The notes below the pieces were generated by a model. The model saw only the letters and a list, made by a program, of their open reading frames with translations, made no database searches and was not told the DNA's origin. A DNA stretch of 64,000 nucleotides, taken from contig JACDOX010000023.1 in the NCBI GenBank assembly GCA_014549065.1, positions 294,652 to 358,651 on the forward strand. Direction: 5' to 3'. The translations under genes and the position numbers were made by a program. Positions 38,301 through 53,500 of the stretch are shown one piece after another. Positions within the stretch are counted from its first letter, which is position 1, and each line of letters begins with the position of its first letter. The stretch is from Cardinalis cardinalis (Eukaryota; Chordata; Aves; Passeriformes; Cardinalidae).

Positions 38301-41019
38301 CTAAACGGGAGACAGCTGGCAGTGGCCAGGCGAAACCATCTCGTCGGTCCAGGGGCAAATGTGAGCAGGCGATTCGCTCCTCCTGCTCTGAAATATAATG
38401 TCAGGGAACGAGAGCCTTNGCAAATGCCAAAAAAAGCTCCTCTCCCGATCGCCTATTTCGCTCGCAAGGCGCTACAATGCGATTCGCCCCGCGCCGCGGC
38501 TGTGCAGCCAGTATCTGCTCTGACTTCTAGCACGTAGGAAAATTTTTCTCTTTCCCTAAAGATAAAAGCAGTTATGCAGAATTTGGATCCAGATGTCACT
38601 AATTTACGATTGCTCTAGGACGCAAGCTGATACAGGGTGCCCGGGAAGGGGGTAGCCCTGCCTCTGCCCAGCTCTCCGGGAAGTGAACTNAAGTTACATG
38701 CAAGCTGCAGTCCGCCTAAGGCAGCCTAAAGTGAAAGCGCCTACGGAGGAGCTGGAGTGTAAACACTGTACTCGCATTTTAGGGNGCTAAGAAGACTCTT
38801 TTTCAGGTCTAAATCTATGCAACAGGTTTTGACATTTCCTTTCCAGCTAGGGCTAAGAGCTGCTCCCGTTCAGATTTAACCACTGTGGTTGTGAGATAGA
38901 AAGAGAGGAAGAGGAGTCAGGTATATCCCTAATAAACGTGGGGCGACCGAGCGTGGTAGCATGGAGGCGGGAGACGCACCTCGCTAGCACTTTTCATTAT
39001 TTCCACGGTCCCCGTTGCGGGAGGGAGCGGAAGGCACGCGGTGTGTGCGCGCAGAGGTCGGGGACGGGAGAGGCGATTTGTGGTTTTGTTGCCTTTTCTG
39101 CTCAGAGCAACCTTTGGAGCGGCGCGGTTGTACCGTCCTGCCACTGTTGGCTACAGCTGCAGCTGTGAACTATCCAGCCGCTTAGGCTGGCTAGGGAGCG
39201 CTGGGATCGGGATGCTTTCGTTTACAAACAAGCACGGTTTGAATCCTGCAGAGACCGGCCGGAATCGAGGCACTAAGCGGTTGAGAGCTCATTTTGTAAA
39301 AGAACGGAGGGAGCATCATGCGAGGGGACTTTACCGACCCGTCACCAGCATGCCCGATTTTGTTTTAAACGAACTTGAGCTGGTCTTTTCTCCACCTGAA
39401 AAAGAAGCCTCTATTTTCCGTCCTCGGAGGATCCAGGGCGGGAAGCCCCGCTTGCCACTGCTTCCCTATGTCAGCACTCGTGAAAAGGCCGGACGGACAG
39501 GTAGGAGGACAACGCAGCTTCCACAGNGGAGTGCACTCGAGAAAGTACGGGCGTACGCCGCGGATATACACAGGCGTTCGGACATGCTGGGAGCTGGACA
39601 CGGTTGATCCGCTGCCCCCCTACTCCGCCCTCTTCCTCCTCCTCCTCCTCCTCCTGCCTCCCTCCCCCGCCGCATTTCCCCCGGCCGCAGCCCTGGCGCG
39701 GCTCCTCGCCGGGAGCCGCCGCCGCCGGGAGCCGCCGGGCTGCGCGCCGCCGCCCCAGCCTCGCCTTCCCCCGGGACGGCGCTGCGCCCGCCCGGGCCGG
39801 CACGGAGGCTCGCTCCGCGGGCCGCGGAGGCTCAGGCTGCGAGGCGGAGAGCCGCAGCCCGGTCTCTTGTGGCTTCGCTAAATCCCCGACGCGCCGGGGC
39901 GGCTAAAAAGGTACCGTGGCAGGAACCCACAATTGCAGAGATCTCTCCTGTCAGGACTGCAAATACCGTAGAAGGAGCTTGTGGGATTAATTATTATTTC
40001 TCAGCAAAAGGGGAACATAACAGGCCATGGAAACTACCCAGAATTTGTGGCCGGGAGGCTCCTCCCGAGTGCCCTCACCTGGGCGATCCCCGGCGCCAGC
40101 CTCCGCCCCNGCGGTCCCGCTTGGCCGCCGCCCCGGGCGCCGCTCCCGAGGAGGCACCGCGGCTCCCTTCACCCGCTCATCGCACCCTCTCCCTCGACCT
40201 TGCAGCTTGCACCACCTCTCTCCCTCGCCTTTCACTTTGTGTAGACCGACAAGGGACGGGAAATGATGCAGGTCCCGGCCCCGCAGAGTCGGTGAACTTA
40301 AAAAGCGGCGTGCAAAGGGCACGCGTGGGTGATAAGGGTCCGTTTAATCGAGCGAAGTGTTTCTGACTTTTACACTTTTACACGTGTTNCTTTCCTGGAT
40401 GAAACACCCCGACACGCTCTGGAAATCGAGTATAAGTAAATGTCCGACGTCCAGTGACCACAAACGCCAGCGCCCTTCCCGCCGGAGCGCGGTGGGGCAC
40501 GGCCGGCGATTCATGGAGAGGCAGTCCCTCTCCGGCCCCGTATCATCGTGCCTTCTTCTCGCTCCCGGGCAGGTACGAGAAGCGTGTAATGGGATCCCAG
40601 GTCACGAACAGGGTCTCCATTGTACATGAGAGGCCCCTTCCTTATAAAACTCTCCGACAGCGGTTACTGGGCGCTGGGGAAAGGGGCTGTGAGGGAACGC
40701 TTTTAGAAAGAAATTTTCCTGCAAGGGCCGGAGATGGGCTTTTCCCCCCACCGCAGCCGCGGCTGCCGGGGACATCAGAGCCCGCTGTCCGTCCGGAGCG
40801 GCGGGGACGGGACAGGGCTGCGGGATCCAGACGGGACGGCGGGGCCCGGCCGAGACAGCGGCTCCGTCCCGCCGCGCCGCAGCGCCCTGCGGCGAGGAGC
40901 AGGGGCCCGGGCTCCGCGCTCCCCCTCTCCCTCGACGGGCGCCTGCAGCGTCAATCACGACGGAAATTTCTCCCTCGCTAGCTAATATCTCAGCTCTCAG
41001 GGCCGCCTCTGAGTGGATC
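35320..41019. other. Chain of CpG-rich blocks upstream of SIX2
   Basis: From about 35.32 kb base composition changes sharply to GC- and CpG-rich in several blocks (about 35330-35690, 36200-36850, 37640-38520, 38930-40260 and 40460-40960), separated by shorter ordinary stretches. Many open frames of 60-196 residues appear on both strands, which is what GC-rich DNA without stops gives. None has a recognisable domain or shared codon pattern. Extended CpG-rich domains of this kind are typical of developmental transcription factor loci under Polycomb control, so I read this as the SIX2 upstream CpG domain. It may also contain promoters of non-coding RNAs that cannot be identified here. Confidence 0.65.
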
Positions 41020-41027
41020 TGAGCAAT

Positions 41028-41033
41028 CTGTCA
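41028..41033 (-). promoter_or_regulatory. MEIS/PREP (TGACAG) half-site
   Basis: CTGTCA on the + strand is TGACAG on the - strand, the core bound by MEIS and PREP TALE homeodomain proteins. It lies 42 bp from a full PBX-PREP/MEIS decamer. A hexamer is common by chance, so it counts only as a companion site. Confidence 0.35.
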
Positions 41034-41074
41034 ACCCAGCCGGGGAGCCACCTCAAAACAGATCGGGTTACCCC

Positions 41075-41084
41075 TGATTGACAG
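41075..41084 (+). promoter_or_regulatory. PBX-PREP/MEIS decamer TGATTGACAG
   Basis: TGATTGACAG is an exact match to the decamer bound by PBX with PREP or MEIS partners. It lies about 640 bp before the SIX2 start codon and about 70 bp before the CCAAT box. SIX2 acts in tissues where PBX and MEIS proteins work (kidney, craniofacial mesenchyme), so control through this site is plausible. Occupancy is inferred. Confidence 0.6.
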
Positions 41085-41154
41085 CGTCACCATGGCAAAT
41101 AATTTGACTAAAACTATTGTCTTCTCCTGGCAGTCCCCGGGTCAGATAACCGGA

Positions 41155-41159
41155 CCAAT
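41155..41159 (+). promoter_or_regulatory. CCAAT box of the SIX2 promoter
   Basis: The stretch ggaCCAATcacag fits the NF-Y type CCAAT box with good flanks. It is about 140 bp upstream of the TATA-like element and in the sense orientation, a usual promoter arrangement. Confidence 0.55.
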
Positions 41160-41206
41160 CACAGCGCGGATAATCACTTTTCATGCCAGCTTAGAATAAT
41201 ATTATT

Positions 41207-41275
41207 AAAAAAAAAAAAGGGGGGGGAGAGAGAGAGAAAGAAAGGGGGGAAAACTCCGAGAGGGAGAGAGGAGCG
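41207..41275 (+). repeat. Purine tract (A, G and GA runs) in the promoter
   Basis: Nearly all bases are purine: a run of 12 A, a run of 8 G, then GAGAGAG and GAAAG repeats. Such tracts can form unusual DNA structures and bind GAGA-type or Krueppel-like factors. It lies directly before the TATA-like element. Confidence 0.75.
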
Positions 41276-41295
41276 AGTGAGCAGGGCTTTACCAC

Positions 41296-41302
41296 TATAT
41301 TA
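41296..41302 (+). promoter_or_regulatory. TATA-like element of SIX2
   Basis: TATATTA in the context accacTATATTAtgtgg lies in otherwise GC- and purine-rich DNA. If used, transcription would start near 41325-41335 and give a leader of about 400 nt, in line with SIX family genes. No transcript evidence is available, and CpG-island promoters often start at several points. Confidence 0.4.
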
Positions 41303-41571
41303 TGTGGGATCTGACGGTGGGGGGTGGGGGGGAAGCAGGGAGATCCCAAACCGACGGCCGAGGGGGGTGGGGGTGTGAGAGCCGCGGCCGCTGCGAGCGC
41401 TGCAGATAGGAGACAAAAGAGGCACGAAGTTACTCTCGCAACTTGGACTTACAAAAAGGAGGCGGCGGCCGGGGGGAAAAGCCGCCCGCGCTCGGGCTCT
41501 CGAGACTTTTTTCGTCGCTCTTCGCATTTCTTCCCCGGCTCTCGCGACCGCCCCAGGGCCGGGCGCCGCCG

Positions 41572-41601
41572 ATGGCCGCGGCTCCCCGCGCCCGGCCGTG
41601 A
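41572..41601 (+). other. Upstream ORF 1 in SIX2 leader (9 codons)
   Basis: An ATG at 41572 with G at +4 opens a 9-residue frame (MAAAPRARP) ending in TGA at 41599-41601. It is out of frame with SIX2 and lies within the probable 5' leader. It could lower translation of the main frame if transcription begins upstream. Confidence 0.55.
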
Positions 41602-41649
41602 CGCCCGAGCGGGCCCCGCCGGGCGCCGCCGCCCCGGGGCCGGCCCCGC

Positions 41650-41700
41650 ATGCCGGGCGCTGCCCGCCGCCCCGCGCCGCTCCCCTCTATGCGGCCGTAG
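41650..41700 (+). other. Upstream ORF 2 in SIX2 leader (16 codons)
   Basis: ATG at 41650 opens a 16-residue frame with a second in-frame ATG at 41689 and a TAG at 41698-41700. It ends 25 nt before the SIX2 start and is out of frame with it. The short distance would leave ribosomes little room to reinitiate, so it could dampen SIX2 translation. Confidence 0.55.
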
Positions 41701-41725
41701 GGCGCGCGGCGCGGCACGGCTCACC

Positions 41726-45079
<3,354 letters not shown>

Positions 45080-45980
45080 AACCGTGCACACGCTCACTCA
45101 TTCGCGCCAGCCCTCCTTTCCTCAATTTTTCCTATATTTTTTTTCCTTTAATATTACCAGGGACTTTGAAAGCAATGACAAACACCTTAGTGGAAGTGTT
45201 GTGCCCTTTGGCAGCAGGCTGGCTGCAGGTTTGCAAGGTAGTGGACTCCGCTGTGGGTAGCTGATATTGTGAAAAGCCTTAAGGGTTGCTTACAGGCGTT
45301 TTCAGGCGTGTAAGGACTGTTGGACGGGAGCCGTGATTTTCACGGCAGGCTGTAAGGCTGATCGGTGTAGCAGCTCATTCCAGCCTTAACTTCACAAATC
45401 TCTCAGTGTTGTCACTCGATCGGGCCGGTCTGTGTGGGAAGAGGCACATCATAATATTTTTATTTTTTTGGGGGGTGGGGAAGAAAGGGGAACGCAAGGC
45501 TGCTCTTGCCATGCCTATTTAAAAGTTACACATCGCTCCCGTTATTCTATTGTAGTTATGTATCCGTGGCAGGTGTACGATGTACAATTTCAACTAAGAA
45601 TACAAAAGTCGTAGTCAAGATATAGCAGCAACACGCGCTCTGGGCAGACTTTGTAACCTTCTTGTAGTTGATGCTATGCAGAGAGACAGCTTCTTTGGCC
45701 TTGTCCATGTGGTGCTTTCGCCGTTTGTTGGGTGGGAAAGGAANTGATGGCCCGGCTCCGGCCCGAAGGAAAGCAGAGGCGGATTTTCCCCTCGGTGTGC
45801 AACGCGGGCTGGAGCGGGCTTTAAAAAGAAAACAGGAATTGCTGCTGAAGTTTAGACCTAAATGACAGTATCAACCGCAAGTCACTCACCTTAGTTTTGT
45901 TTATTGTTTATATTATGTGAATACATTCTTTGGAAAATATTTCTGCTTTTATTTTATAATAAAATTTAGAAATCTAGCTC
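45080..45980 (+). other. SIX2: SIX2 3' untranslated region
   Basis: About 0.9 kb between the stop codon and the poly(A) signal. It is of ordinary composition, with TTTTT runs near 45130 and 45460, and holds no other gene. An ATG-initiated 65-codon frame at 45668-45865 has no support. The length agrees with the roughly 0.9 kb UTR expected for SIX2. Confidence 0.8.
45958..45963 (+). terminator. SIX2: SIX2 poly(A) signal AATAAA
   Basis: AATAAA in the context ttataAATAAA-like ataataaaat, the first canonical signal downstream of the stop. Cleavage is expected 10-25 nt later. GT-rich DNA (catgtggctg, gggtgttttcggg) follows, which fits the downstream element. Confidence 0.85.
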
Positions 45981-45984
45981 GGCA

Positions 45985-46430
45985 TGTGGCTGCTTCACTC
46001 GCCCGCGGGTGTTTTCGGGCTCAGTCCTGAGCGGAGCAGAGCGGGCGCCCTGGCGGGAGCGCCGGGGAAGCGGTGTCGGCCGGCCAGAGCCCGCTGCCCT
46101 GCCCTTGCCCGCCCGGCCGGGGAAGCGCTGGACGCCACGGGCAGCCCAAGTGGCCCTGCGGGAGCGGAGAGCCAAGGGCACGGGGAAGGACGGGCGGTGC
46201 GGGCCCTGAGGGAAGCGGAGAGCTCGCCCACCTGCTCCCCGAGGGCACGGCCCTGCAGGCTGCGGGCTTTTCTGCCCCGGTGCCCGCCTGTCCCGGCAAA
46301 AAGCCGCCCCCTCTCCCTCCCGATCTCGTCCCGAGGGCGGGTGGGCAAACCCAGGGAGGCCAGACCCCGCTCCCGGGTCCAGCACGGACACTGGGCTGCA
46401 AACGCCTTTCCGGCGCCTGCGGGATGCTGG
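45985..46430. other. CpG-rich block abutting the SIX2 3' end
   Basis: Composition turns abruptly GC- and CpG-rich within 30 bp of the poly(A) signal and drops again at about 46430. Overlapping open frames on all strands (for example 45966-46391 minus) share no recognisable domain and look like GC-rich noise. It could be a small CpG island, perhaps with a promoter for an antisense transcript over SIX2. This is inference. Confidence 0.6.
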
Positions 46431-49400
46431 GAAAGGGATTTCTCTATTCCTCTCCTTTTTCTTTCTTTCTTTTAAATTTCCTTTCCTGTAAGCACCGGGT
46501 GGCCAAAGAGACAGGCAGGTTACTTGCCAGTTTGCCCCATTAAAACGCTCAGGACACTTGCAGCTTGCACCTTCGCTGTCCGTCTTTGCTAGAAGCCGAA
46601 CGTGTTATGAGCTTAAAATGTTCTCAGAACTTGCAAACAGCTTTATGCCTTCATTTTGGTCTTTTTTAATCTTCTTTGGAATGATTTTCTTGTGAAAAAT
46701 AAACCGAGAAAACGATTTGACTTCAAGCGGCATAGAAAAATGTGTAGATCAGCAAAGATCGTGTCCAGGTTTCAGATGCTGGCTGAAATTTCAATCAGTG
46801 GGAGTATTGTGCGGGCAGTGTCCTAATTTGATGTAATCTGGGTCTGGATTAGCGCCTCTGTGCNTTTGCGGGTGTCCGCTAAAAGCACATTTCTCTGAGG
46901 TCCCGTCCAAAGTCTGTAGAAGGGAANGTATGGATGTCGGCAATGGGGAGGCTCAGTCTCCGAAAAAAGCTGTCCCTCAGTCGCNGCTATAAACCCAGTT
47001 TTCTCGTTATGCTGGGATGCAGCGGAGTGCAATATTTTATGGGAGACAATGTGAAATATTCGGGTTTATGTGTCCCCCGCTCCTGCACTTTGGGGTGATT
47101 TTTTCAGCAGCAGAGATGATGCGGCTGACGCCTGTGCTGTGGGAGCACACCAGTGTGGCCTTACGTGCATCAGGGTCTAAATAGAGGGTCCTGTTATTTC
47201 CGCTGAGAGGCATCTAATAATTTTAGCTATGGATTTTAATTCTTTGAAAATAAACACTTTGCAAGTAGAGGANCCACTGCTTTCTAGAGCTATAGAAAAT
47301 CTCTGCTCCCTGTAAAACAACACACACAGCAGTGCGATATGGCAAATAATTAATTAATTGGATAGTTAATTATTTTGTATTTTTATAGATAGAAATAATT
47401 TGGGGAAGGAAAACAGAATGTCTGGGTTAATAAAACATGGCCCCGAAACCGAAATAAAGCCTTAAGGCTTTGCCCGCTGGAGAAAGAAAAAATGAGAAAG
47501 AGTAAAGCCAAGATGGGGAATATTTGAAGAGGTAGTATGAAAACAGGATGGGGTTTATGTGATTAATAAAAGGTCATATTGCACAGAGGAGGCAGAATTC
47601 GATCGGGGAAAGTAAATGAAGAGCTGACACGGTGAGAAAGGCCCTTTGAGAGAGTGGGATCTGTGAAAACTCATGTGCGCTTCAGTGAGGATCACTTATA
47701 TATGGATGAATTAAGAGACAGAGAGTCGCTGAAGCCACTTAAAGAAGGCTAGAAACAGAAATCATGCAGTAAGAAAAAAATCTGCAGGTCAATCTGGCAT
47801 TCAGGATGCACACAGCTCAAAGCCCCTATGATGGGACGTGTGTAATGCAACCTGAAACCCCGAACATGTTAAGACTCATTTTATCAGACCGTACTTGCCT
47901 TAGTACTGATGTTTGGAAAATTAGCCCAAATCCCTCCAATTTTCCACGCACAAAAAAAGTTCCCGGTAGAGGAATATNCCGAAACTGACGTGACTAATCC
48001 TTGGTTTTAAACAGATTAGTTATGATTCACTAGCATTAGGTTACATGGGACATATCTCAGGGCTGGTTGTTCCTGGGGTACCCGCATGGGTTTTGGGGAA
48101 TAAATAAAAAGACAGTTCGGTTCCAGCAGGTTTTATCCATGAAACTCCCCCTGGCTATCCTAGGACTGAGGCCAGGATGTGGCAGACAAACTGCACGGCA
48201 GATTCTCTATAGCTTGGACAATTTGGAAGAGCCGCNCTCTCTGTCTGTCTCATATATGCACACACACACCCCTATATGCACATACACACCCATCTATATG
48301 TACGTCTGTGTAATATATATGTATGCAGTGTTTGACCTCGAAATATAATCACAATGTATTCAGCATTTGCGGCAAGTGTGAATGGAGTCAGTCCTTTAGA
48401 TAGCTGCGTGCTGAATATTGACATGTACTAGGGCAGAGGTTTTTTTCTGCTGTATTTTATTGTATGAGTGTTCACGGACGTGAGGCTGTGCTGAAGAGAG
48501 TCATGAGAGAAATAGCTCATTTGAGGCAGAAAACAGTTCTGTCTTTCCTGACAAGGTGCAGCTCGTCTCTCTGACGGGGAGATACGGATGGATGCGATGA
48601 GAGAGCATCCCGACAGGCTACTGGATATGTGGCACAAATTCCGCCACTTTCTGGGGACAGGTAGCAAGTTTATAGGAGGAAGACCCTTTCCTATGAATAG
48701 GAGACCGTATGCCAGAGCTTGCTGGTTGAACACCTTCCATCTGCGAGCCCTTCCATGCTCTTGGGGGTAATCAGGACTCTCATCTACAAGGCTGGGTGGC
48801 TGCATTTTGCTTTGGATAATACAAGCCATTTTTGGAGACACTCGACGTGATCTACCCGGGAGAAGTCGCCCACTTGGCAAATTTTTNTGAGCTCCCCTGG
48901 AGAAAGCTCCTTTGCCTCTTCTCCCCAGACCTGGTGCAGCAGTTTGGGCCTAACCAACATCTCAATGTGTTTGAGGGGGGCTGCTGCAGCCCCGGAACCA
49001 AAAGCCTTGGGAGTGCCCCTGCCTGCCCAGCGATGTTTGTGTAAGGCACCGGGGCTCCTGTTACCAGACCCGGAAACAAAATCTCTTGCCTTCTTTAGGA
49101 GAAACAAATGCAGCCCAGTATGAGCAAGCAGGCTTTTGCCTTGAACAAACCCTCACTTGAGCATGACAAATAATGTAGGGGGGTGGCGATGAAAACACTG
49201 GGCACTGGCCCTAACTGCAGAGCTCTTCTGCTTAGTGAATCAAAACGCTGAGGCTCAGGCAGCCAAGAAAAATATACTGAAGGGAACTTTCAGTGCTTCA
49301 GTACACAAGGAAAAGGTGAGGGTTTTGTCTGAGGGAGAGTAGCTCTGGGATTTGGAAAAAATACATAAACGTCGAGCTGGGCTGCGGGATAACCTTCTTC

Positions 49401-50540
49401 CTATTTTGCTCCGGGGAGCGGTGCTCAAAGCTTCCCTTCCATGCATCGAGGAGGCGCCTCCTAACTCGGGAAGAAGGTCCATCTCCTTACTGTTAAAATA
49501 AACGGGAGGAGGGGATCATTTATTAACGACTTCTTTTTTTCCCTTTCCGGGTTTGGGTAAGAACGCTTCGTCTTCAGGTCTGAATATCTGATCCGCCTTT
49601 ATCCGGAGTCCCGGTGTGCAGCTGGCCGGCAGATCACCTCCAGCCCAAGCCGTGTAGGAAAAAAAAAATAATTAGTTTTAAACACCTGCCCCCCAAAACA
49701 AACAAACAACAAAAGCAAAACACAAACAAACAAAACCAAGAAGACACAATCAGACACACCGAAACAAACTGGAACCTCACCAAAAGTCTGGGACGGAGAG
49801 GCTGGTTTAGTGGAAATAAGGTGGATGAACAGGTAAAATGCCAAATCAGCATGCAGTGTTGGTAAGGAAAGGACGGTAGGAGAGGAGAAATCACTTGGAA
49901 AGATGAAAATCGCACATGTGCTTCTGATGACCCCATCAGATGCGAAGTCCTCCAGGAAATACATATTTGAAACAGCCAGGAAAAACAAACATGCCTTTTA
50001 TAGACTCACTTGTCCCGCCATGAAAAATGCAAACCTCGGTATGGTGCGTGTGTACCCAGGGGGTGGGAGGGAGGAAGGGGGAATAGATTTTGTAAAGAAT
50101 CCGTTGAAAGCTACCTTCATCGGGAATATTCATTTGCTTTGCCCTGCTCTCCAAGAATAGGCTGCAGCGCGAAAACCGAGGCAGCATTTGGAGCTAACGC
50201 GTGTGAGACGAACATCTGAGTCTGAAAAGTGACTGTCAGGAGCTCGCCTGGGTGTCAACCCAGGCAAGACTGACTGGCAACAGGGAGGAAGAAAAAAACC
50301 GGGGTGTGTGAAGAGTTATAAAGAGGGACTTTATCAAGTCTACAGTTTTTTTGCAAAGTTGGACGAATTCCAATGAATGATATTGGAAGAGCGATTTCTA
50401 GTCGTGCAGGAGTTGGGGTCTGGGCAGAGGTACGAGCCGNTCCAAAGCGGTGTAGACGTGCTGGAGGTCGAGGGAGAGAGCAGGGAATTAGATCAGAGAG
50501 CACTTTAACAGTAAAGGTTTCACCGTTCCGAACCCCAACC
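46431..50540. other. Intergenic DNA downstream of SIX2
   Basis: No gene is recognised. An A/T-rich segment at 47340-47400 contains TAATTAATTAATTGG and TTAATTATTT, a cluster of homeodomain cores. Short CA- and TA-type simple repeats occur at about 48255-48325. Confidence 0.5.
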
Positions 50541-53500
50541 ACCCTGTTCACGGCGCGGGCAGGCTCCGANGGGACATCTGATCCCGCTCCCCACTTTTCT
50601 TTTCTTCCCTTTCTTTCCCACGTCCTCCGGAAGGTGAGCACCTCTGTCCCCGCTGCGGAGCCCGGCTTTTGCCCGGGGCTTTGGAAACGCCGGCGGCAGG
50701 TGCCCGGGGGGAAATGGCCCCCTCGGCAGCGGGTGGCCGAGGGGACACGCTGTCCTTCTCAAGGACGTGGCCCCCCACGCCGCGTGGGGACACGCTGTCC
50801 TTCTCAAGGACGTGNCCCGCTCCCCTTCGCCGCCCAAGCCAAAGCCGGGNCAGCGGGGAAGGGCACGGCCTCCNCCGGGCACAGGGGCTCCTGGAGCCCG
50901 TGAACGGCGCTCCTCGGCTGCTGCGGGGCCAGGCACGGCTGGGTTTCTCCCCGTTCCGTGACATACTCGGTTACCCACGAGCCCAGTGCTCGGGAGCATC
51001 CGCGACGCAGTGCACCGCGCACCGAGCGAGGCCACGGCTGGGGCTGGGGAAAGGAGGGAACACTAAGAAATAATGAACAGTTTGGGATATCGTTCTTNAG
51101 AGCGTGTCAAGAGCACACCCAACAAAAATATCAGCAACTGGAAAGCCAGGGCGCTTAGGAAACCTCCCTGATCCAAACGAAAGCAGACGTGGGGCAGAGA
51201 CGCGTTGGCAGCGCTGAGCCGGCGCGGAACCGGGNGGCGCGGGCCCCACGGGCAGCCGTGGAGAGAGGGGCGTGGGACTGGGGCTTGTCCCTGAGCAGGT
51301 CACCTCGCTGCTTCCCGAATTAGTGGATGATCCCACCTCGCTGGCGCTTTTAGCAGAAACCAAGGCGGTCAGAGGGAAGAGAAGTCGCTGACTGGCGCGG
51401 GGCTCTGCTGCTGCTGCGGGTGTGCGCGGGTCCGGCTCCGTCTACCGGAGCGTGCCCAGAAAATGCTTTTCCCCCATAGGTGCGGCAAATCCCCCCGGGT
51501 GTGGTGTCTCCACGGTATGGTTTCGGTGGGAGAAAAAGCCCCAGATCCCTTTTAGCTTGGAGGGGTCTTTTTTCTTTTTCGGGCGAGACTGGCATAGGCA
51601 AAGCGACAGCGTTTCCCACGTTACCGGGTATTTGAGATCTGACGGCCGGTCTCCGAGATGCCGTCCCCGTGGGGGATCTCCGTAGGTGGAGGGCGGCCAG
51701 TCGCGCTCCCGTAATTACCCTAAATCGAGTGTATTTATTACCTGGCCTAGTGTCAGTGGGAAGGGGTCCCTCCTTCCTCCGCATCGCCCCGCTGGGGCAC
51801 AACGGGGAGCTCTGTCCGGGGGCTCTGTCTCGCCAGCCTGCCCTTGACCCCCGCCTCCCTGCGAGGACACAGAAGGTCCCTGCCATCGGCCCCGGGGGTT
51901 GCGTGGCGGGGGGATCGCAGCCCCCCAGGTGCCCAGCTCGCCCCGAGTCCCGCTCCCCGAGGCCGGCGCTGCTCGAATGGGCTCGCTGGAGTCGGAGCAG
52001 CCCGNAGAGACGCAGAGAGGGGCTGCAGGGTTAGAACGAGGGAAGGCTTGAGCCTGCTGCCTACCCGCTCGCTTGGCATGCGTTGCCATTTCGATGGTAT
52101 CTGCTTTTGGAGTCATTTTATGGCTGGGGGAAATCTAATCCAGTGAAGAGAAAGGAAGAGAATACTGTTGGCATTGAATGAACTCCGTGTGGTAATTTTC
52201 GGGCAAATGTGCGAGTTTCCATGCCAAAGCAAAGTGTTTTCTCGTCGAGTCTGCTCATACTCTGAAGGGAGGCGAAGACACCATTTAAGAAATCCAGCTG
52301 GTTGCAAATCATACATTTAATCTCTCAGCTGGAATGATTTAATGGATCAGTATCGAGTAACAGCCCTGGAAAAGTAGCCTCCTAAAAAAACAGAGATAAA
52401 TCCTGATTGAATAATAGTAAATGAAAACCGTGGATTACAGAGACTGCAAGACAGTATTTTCCTTGCAGTTCTCCAAAGATGCCCCCTCAGAGGGGCCAAT
52501 CGAGCCGACAAAGCCCCGCGTGCCGGTTTGGTGTTGGCGGGGGCAGGTCCCGGCCGCTGCCGTGCCCCCGCTTAACCCGCCCGGCTGCGGGCTCCTCGCT
52601 CGCTCCTCAAGCCCTGGGCATCTTCCGAAACAGCTCGTGTGCCGCGCAAGCAGCAGGGACAAGCTCTAGCTCTAGCGAACACGCCCGGGCCAGAGGCGGG
52701 TCTGAGGCAGGGGACATCGGCGGGGACACCGCGGGGCTCCTCCTGCGGGCACGGCCAGCCCCGAGCCGCGGTGACGGCCGTGCCGNGACCCACCCGCCTG
52801 CCGCGGGCCGGCCCGGGGCCTCGCCGGGATCCTTCTTTTTCCGTCAGAGAAGACGGAGAAGCGGGGGAAGGAACTGTTAAAGCCGGGAAAAGTGGGATTT
52901 TTCCTTGAAATGCGAAAACAAGAGAACAAACCCCTTGCCCCTCTCTGTTATTTTGGGTGGTGTGAGAGACAGGAGAGGGATCTGCGCCTTGAAGCGGTAT
53001 CGGGGTGACAGGGAAAGACGTGGGGCACAGGGGTCCGCCCGTCTCCCGCTCGGCCGCAGCCCCCTGCCGGTGGGACCATCGGGGGTCGGTGACACGCCGG
53101 GGTCCCCTCCGGCCACCGGGGCTCCGGGGGCTTTTTTAACCCTTCTGTTGCCGCAACTTTAAGAGCAGTTCATGCAAANCCGTCACCGAAGGCAGGATAG
53201 CGGNCGTGAGNGCAAAAGCACTTGACTCGCCTCCCCTGGCCGAGGAGAAGGTCATTACCGCGCCTAATTAAAAGCGGCTCCTCGGTAGGCGGGTGCTTCC
53301 CATTTGCACTAAGCGGGGAGCTGGACGGGAGGGCCCTCACCAGCCCTTCCGNGTCGCCGCTCGGGCCTCGGGGTAGGGGCTGCCAAGCGGCACCGCCGCT
53401 TCTGACCCCGAAAGCTCCCAGAGAGGCCATCCCGCACCTCACTCTGCCCTGCGAGCTGGGCCAGGGAAGGACAGGACCGAGGCGTCCGCACACCCGTGGG

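Noticed and set aside
39041..39607. 188-residue plus-strand open frame upstream of SIX2
   Set aside because: Overlaps equally long antisense frames in a CpG-rich block and shows no motif.
41324..41725. In-frame upstream extension of SIX2 by 134 codons
   Set aside because: The frame is open back to a TGA at 41312, but the only start is a GTG and no in-frame ATG exists. Composition is Arg/Pro/Gly-rich leader noise, and the family starts at MSMLP.
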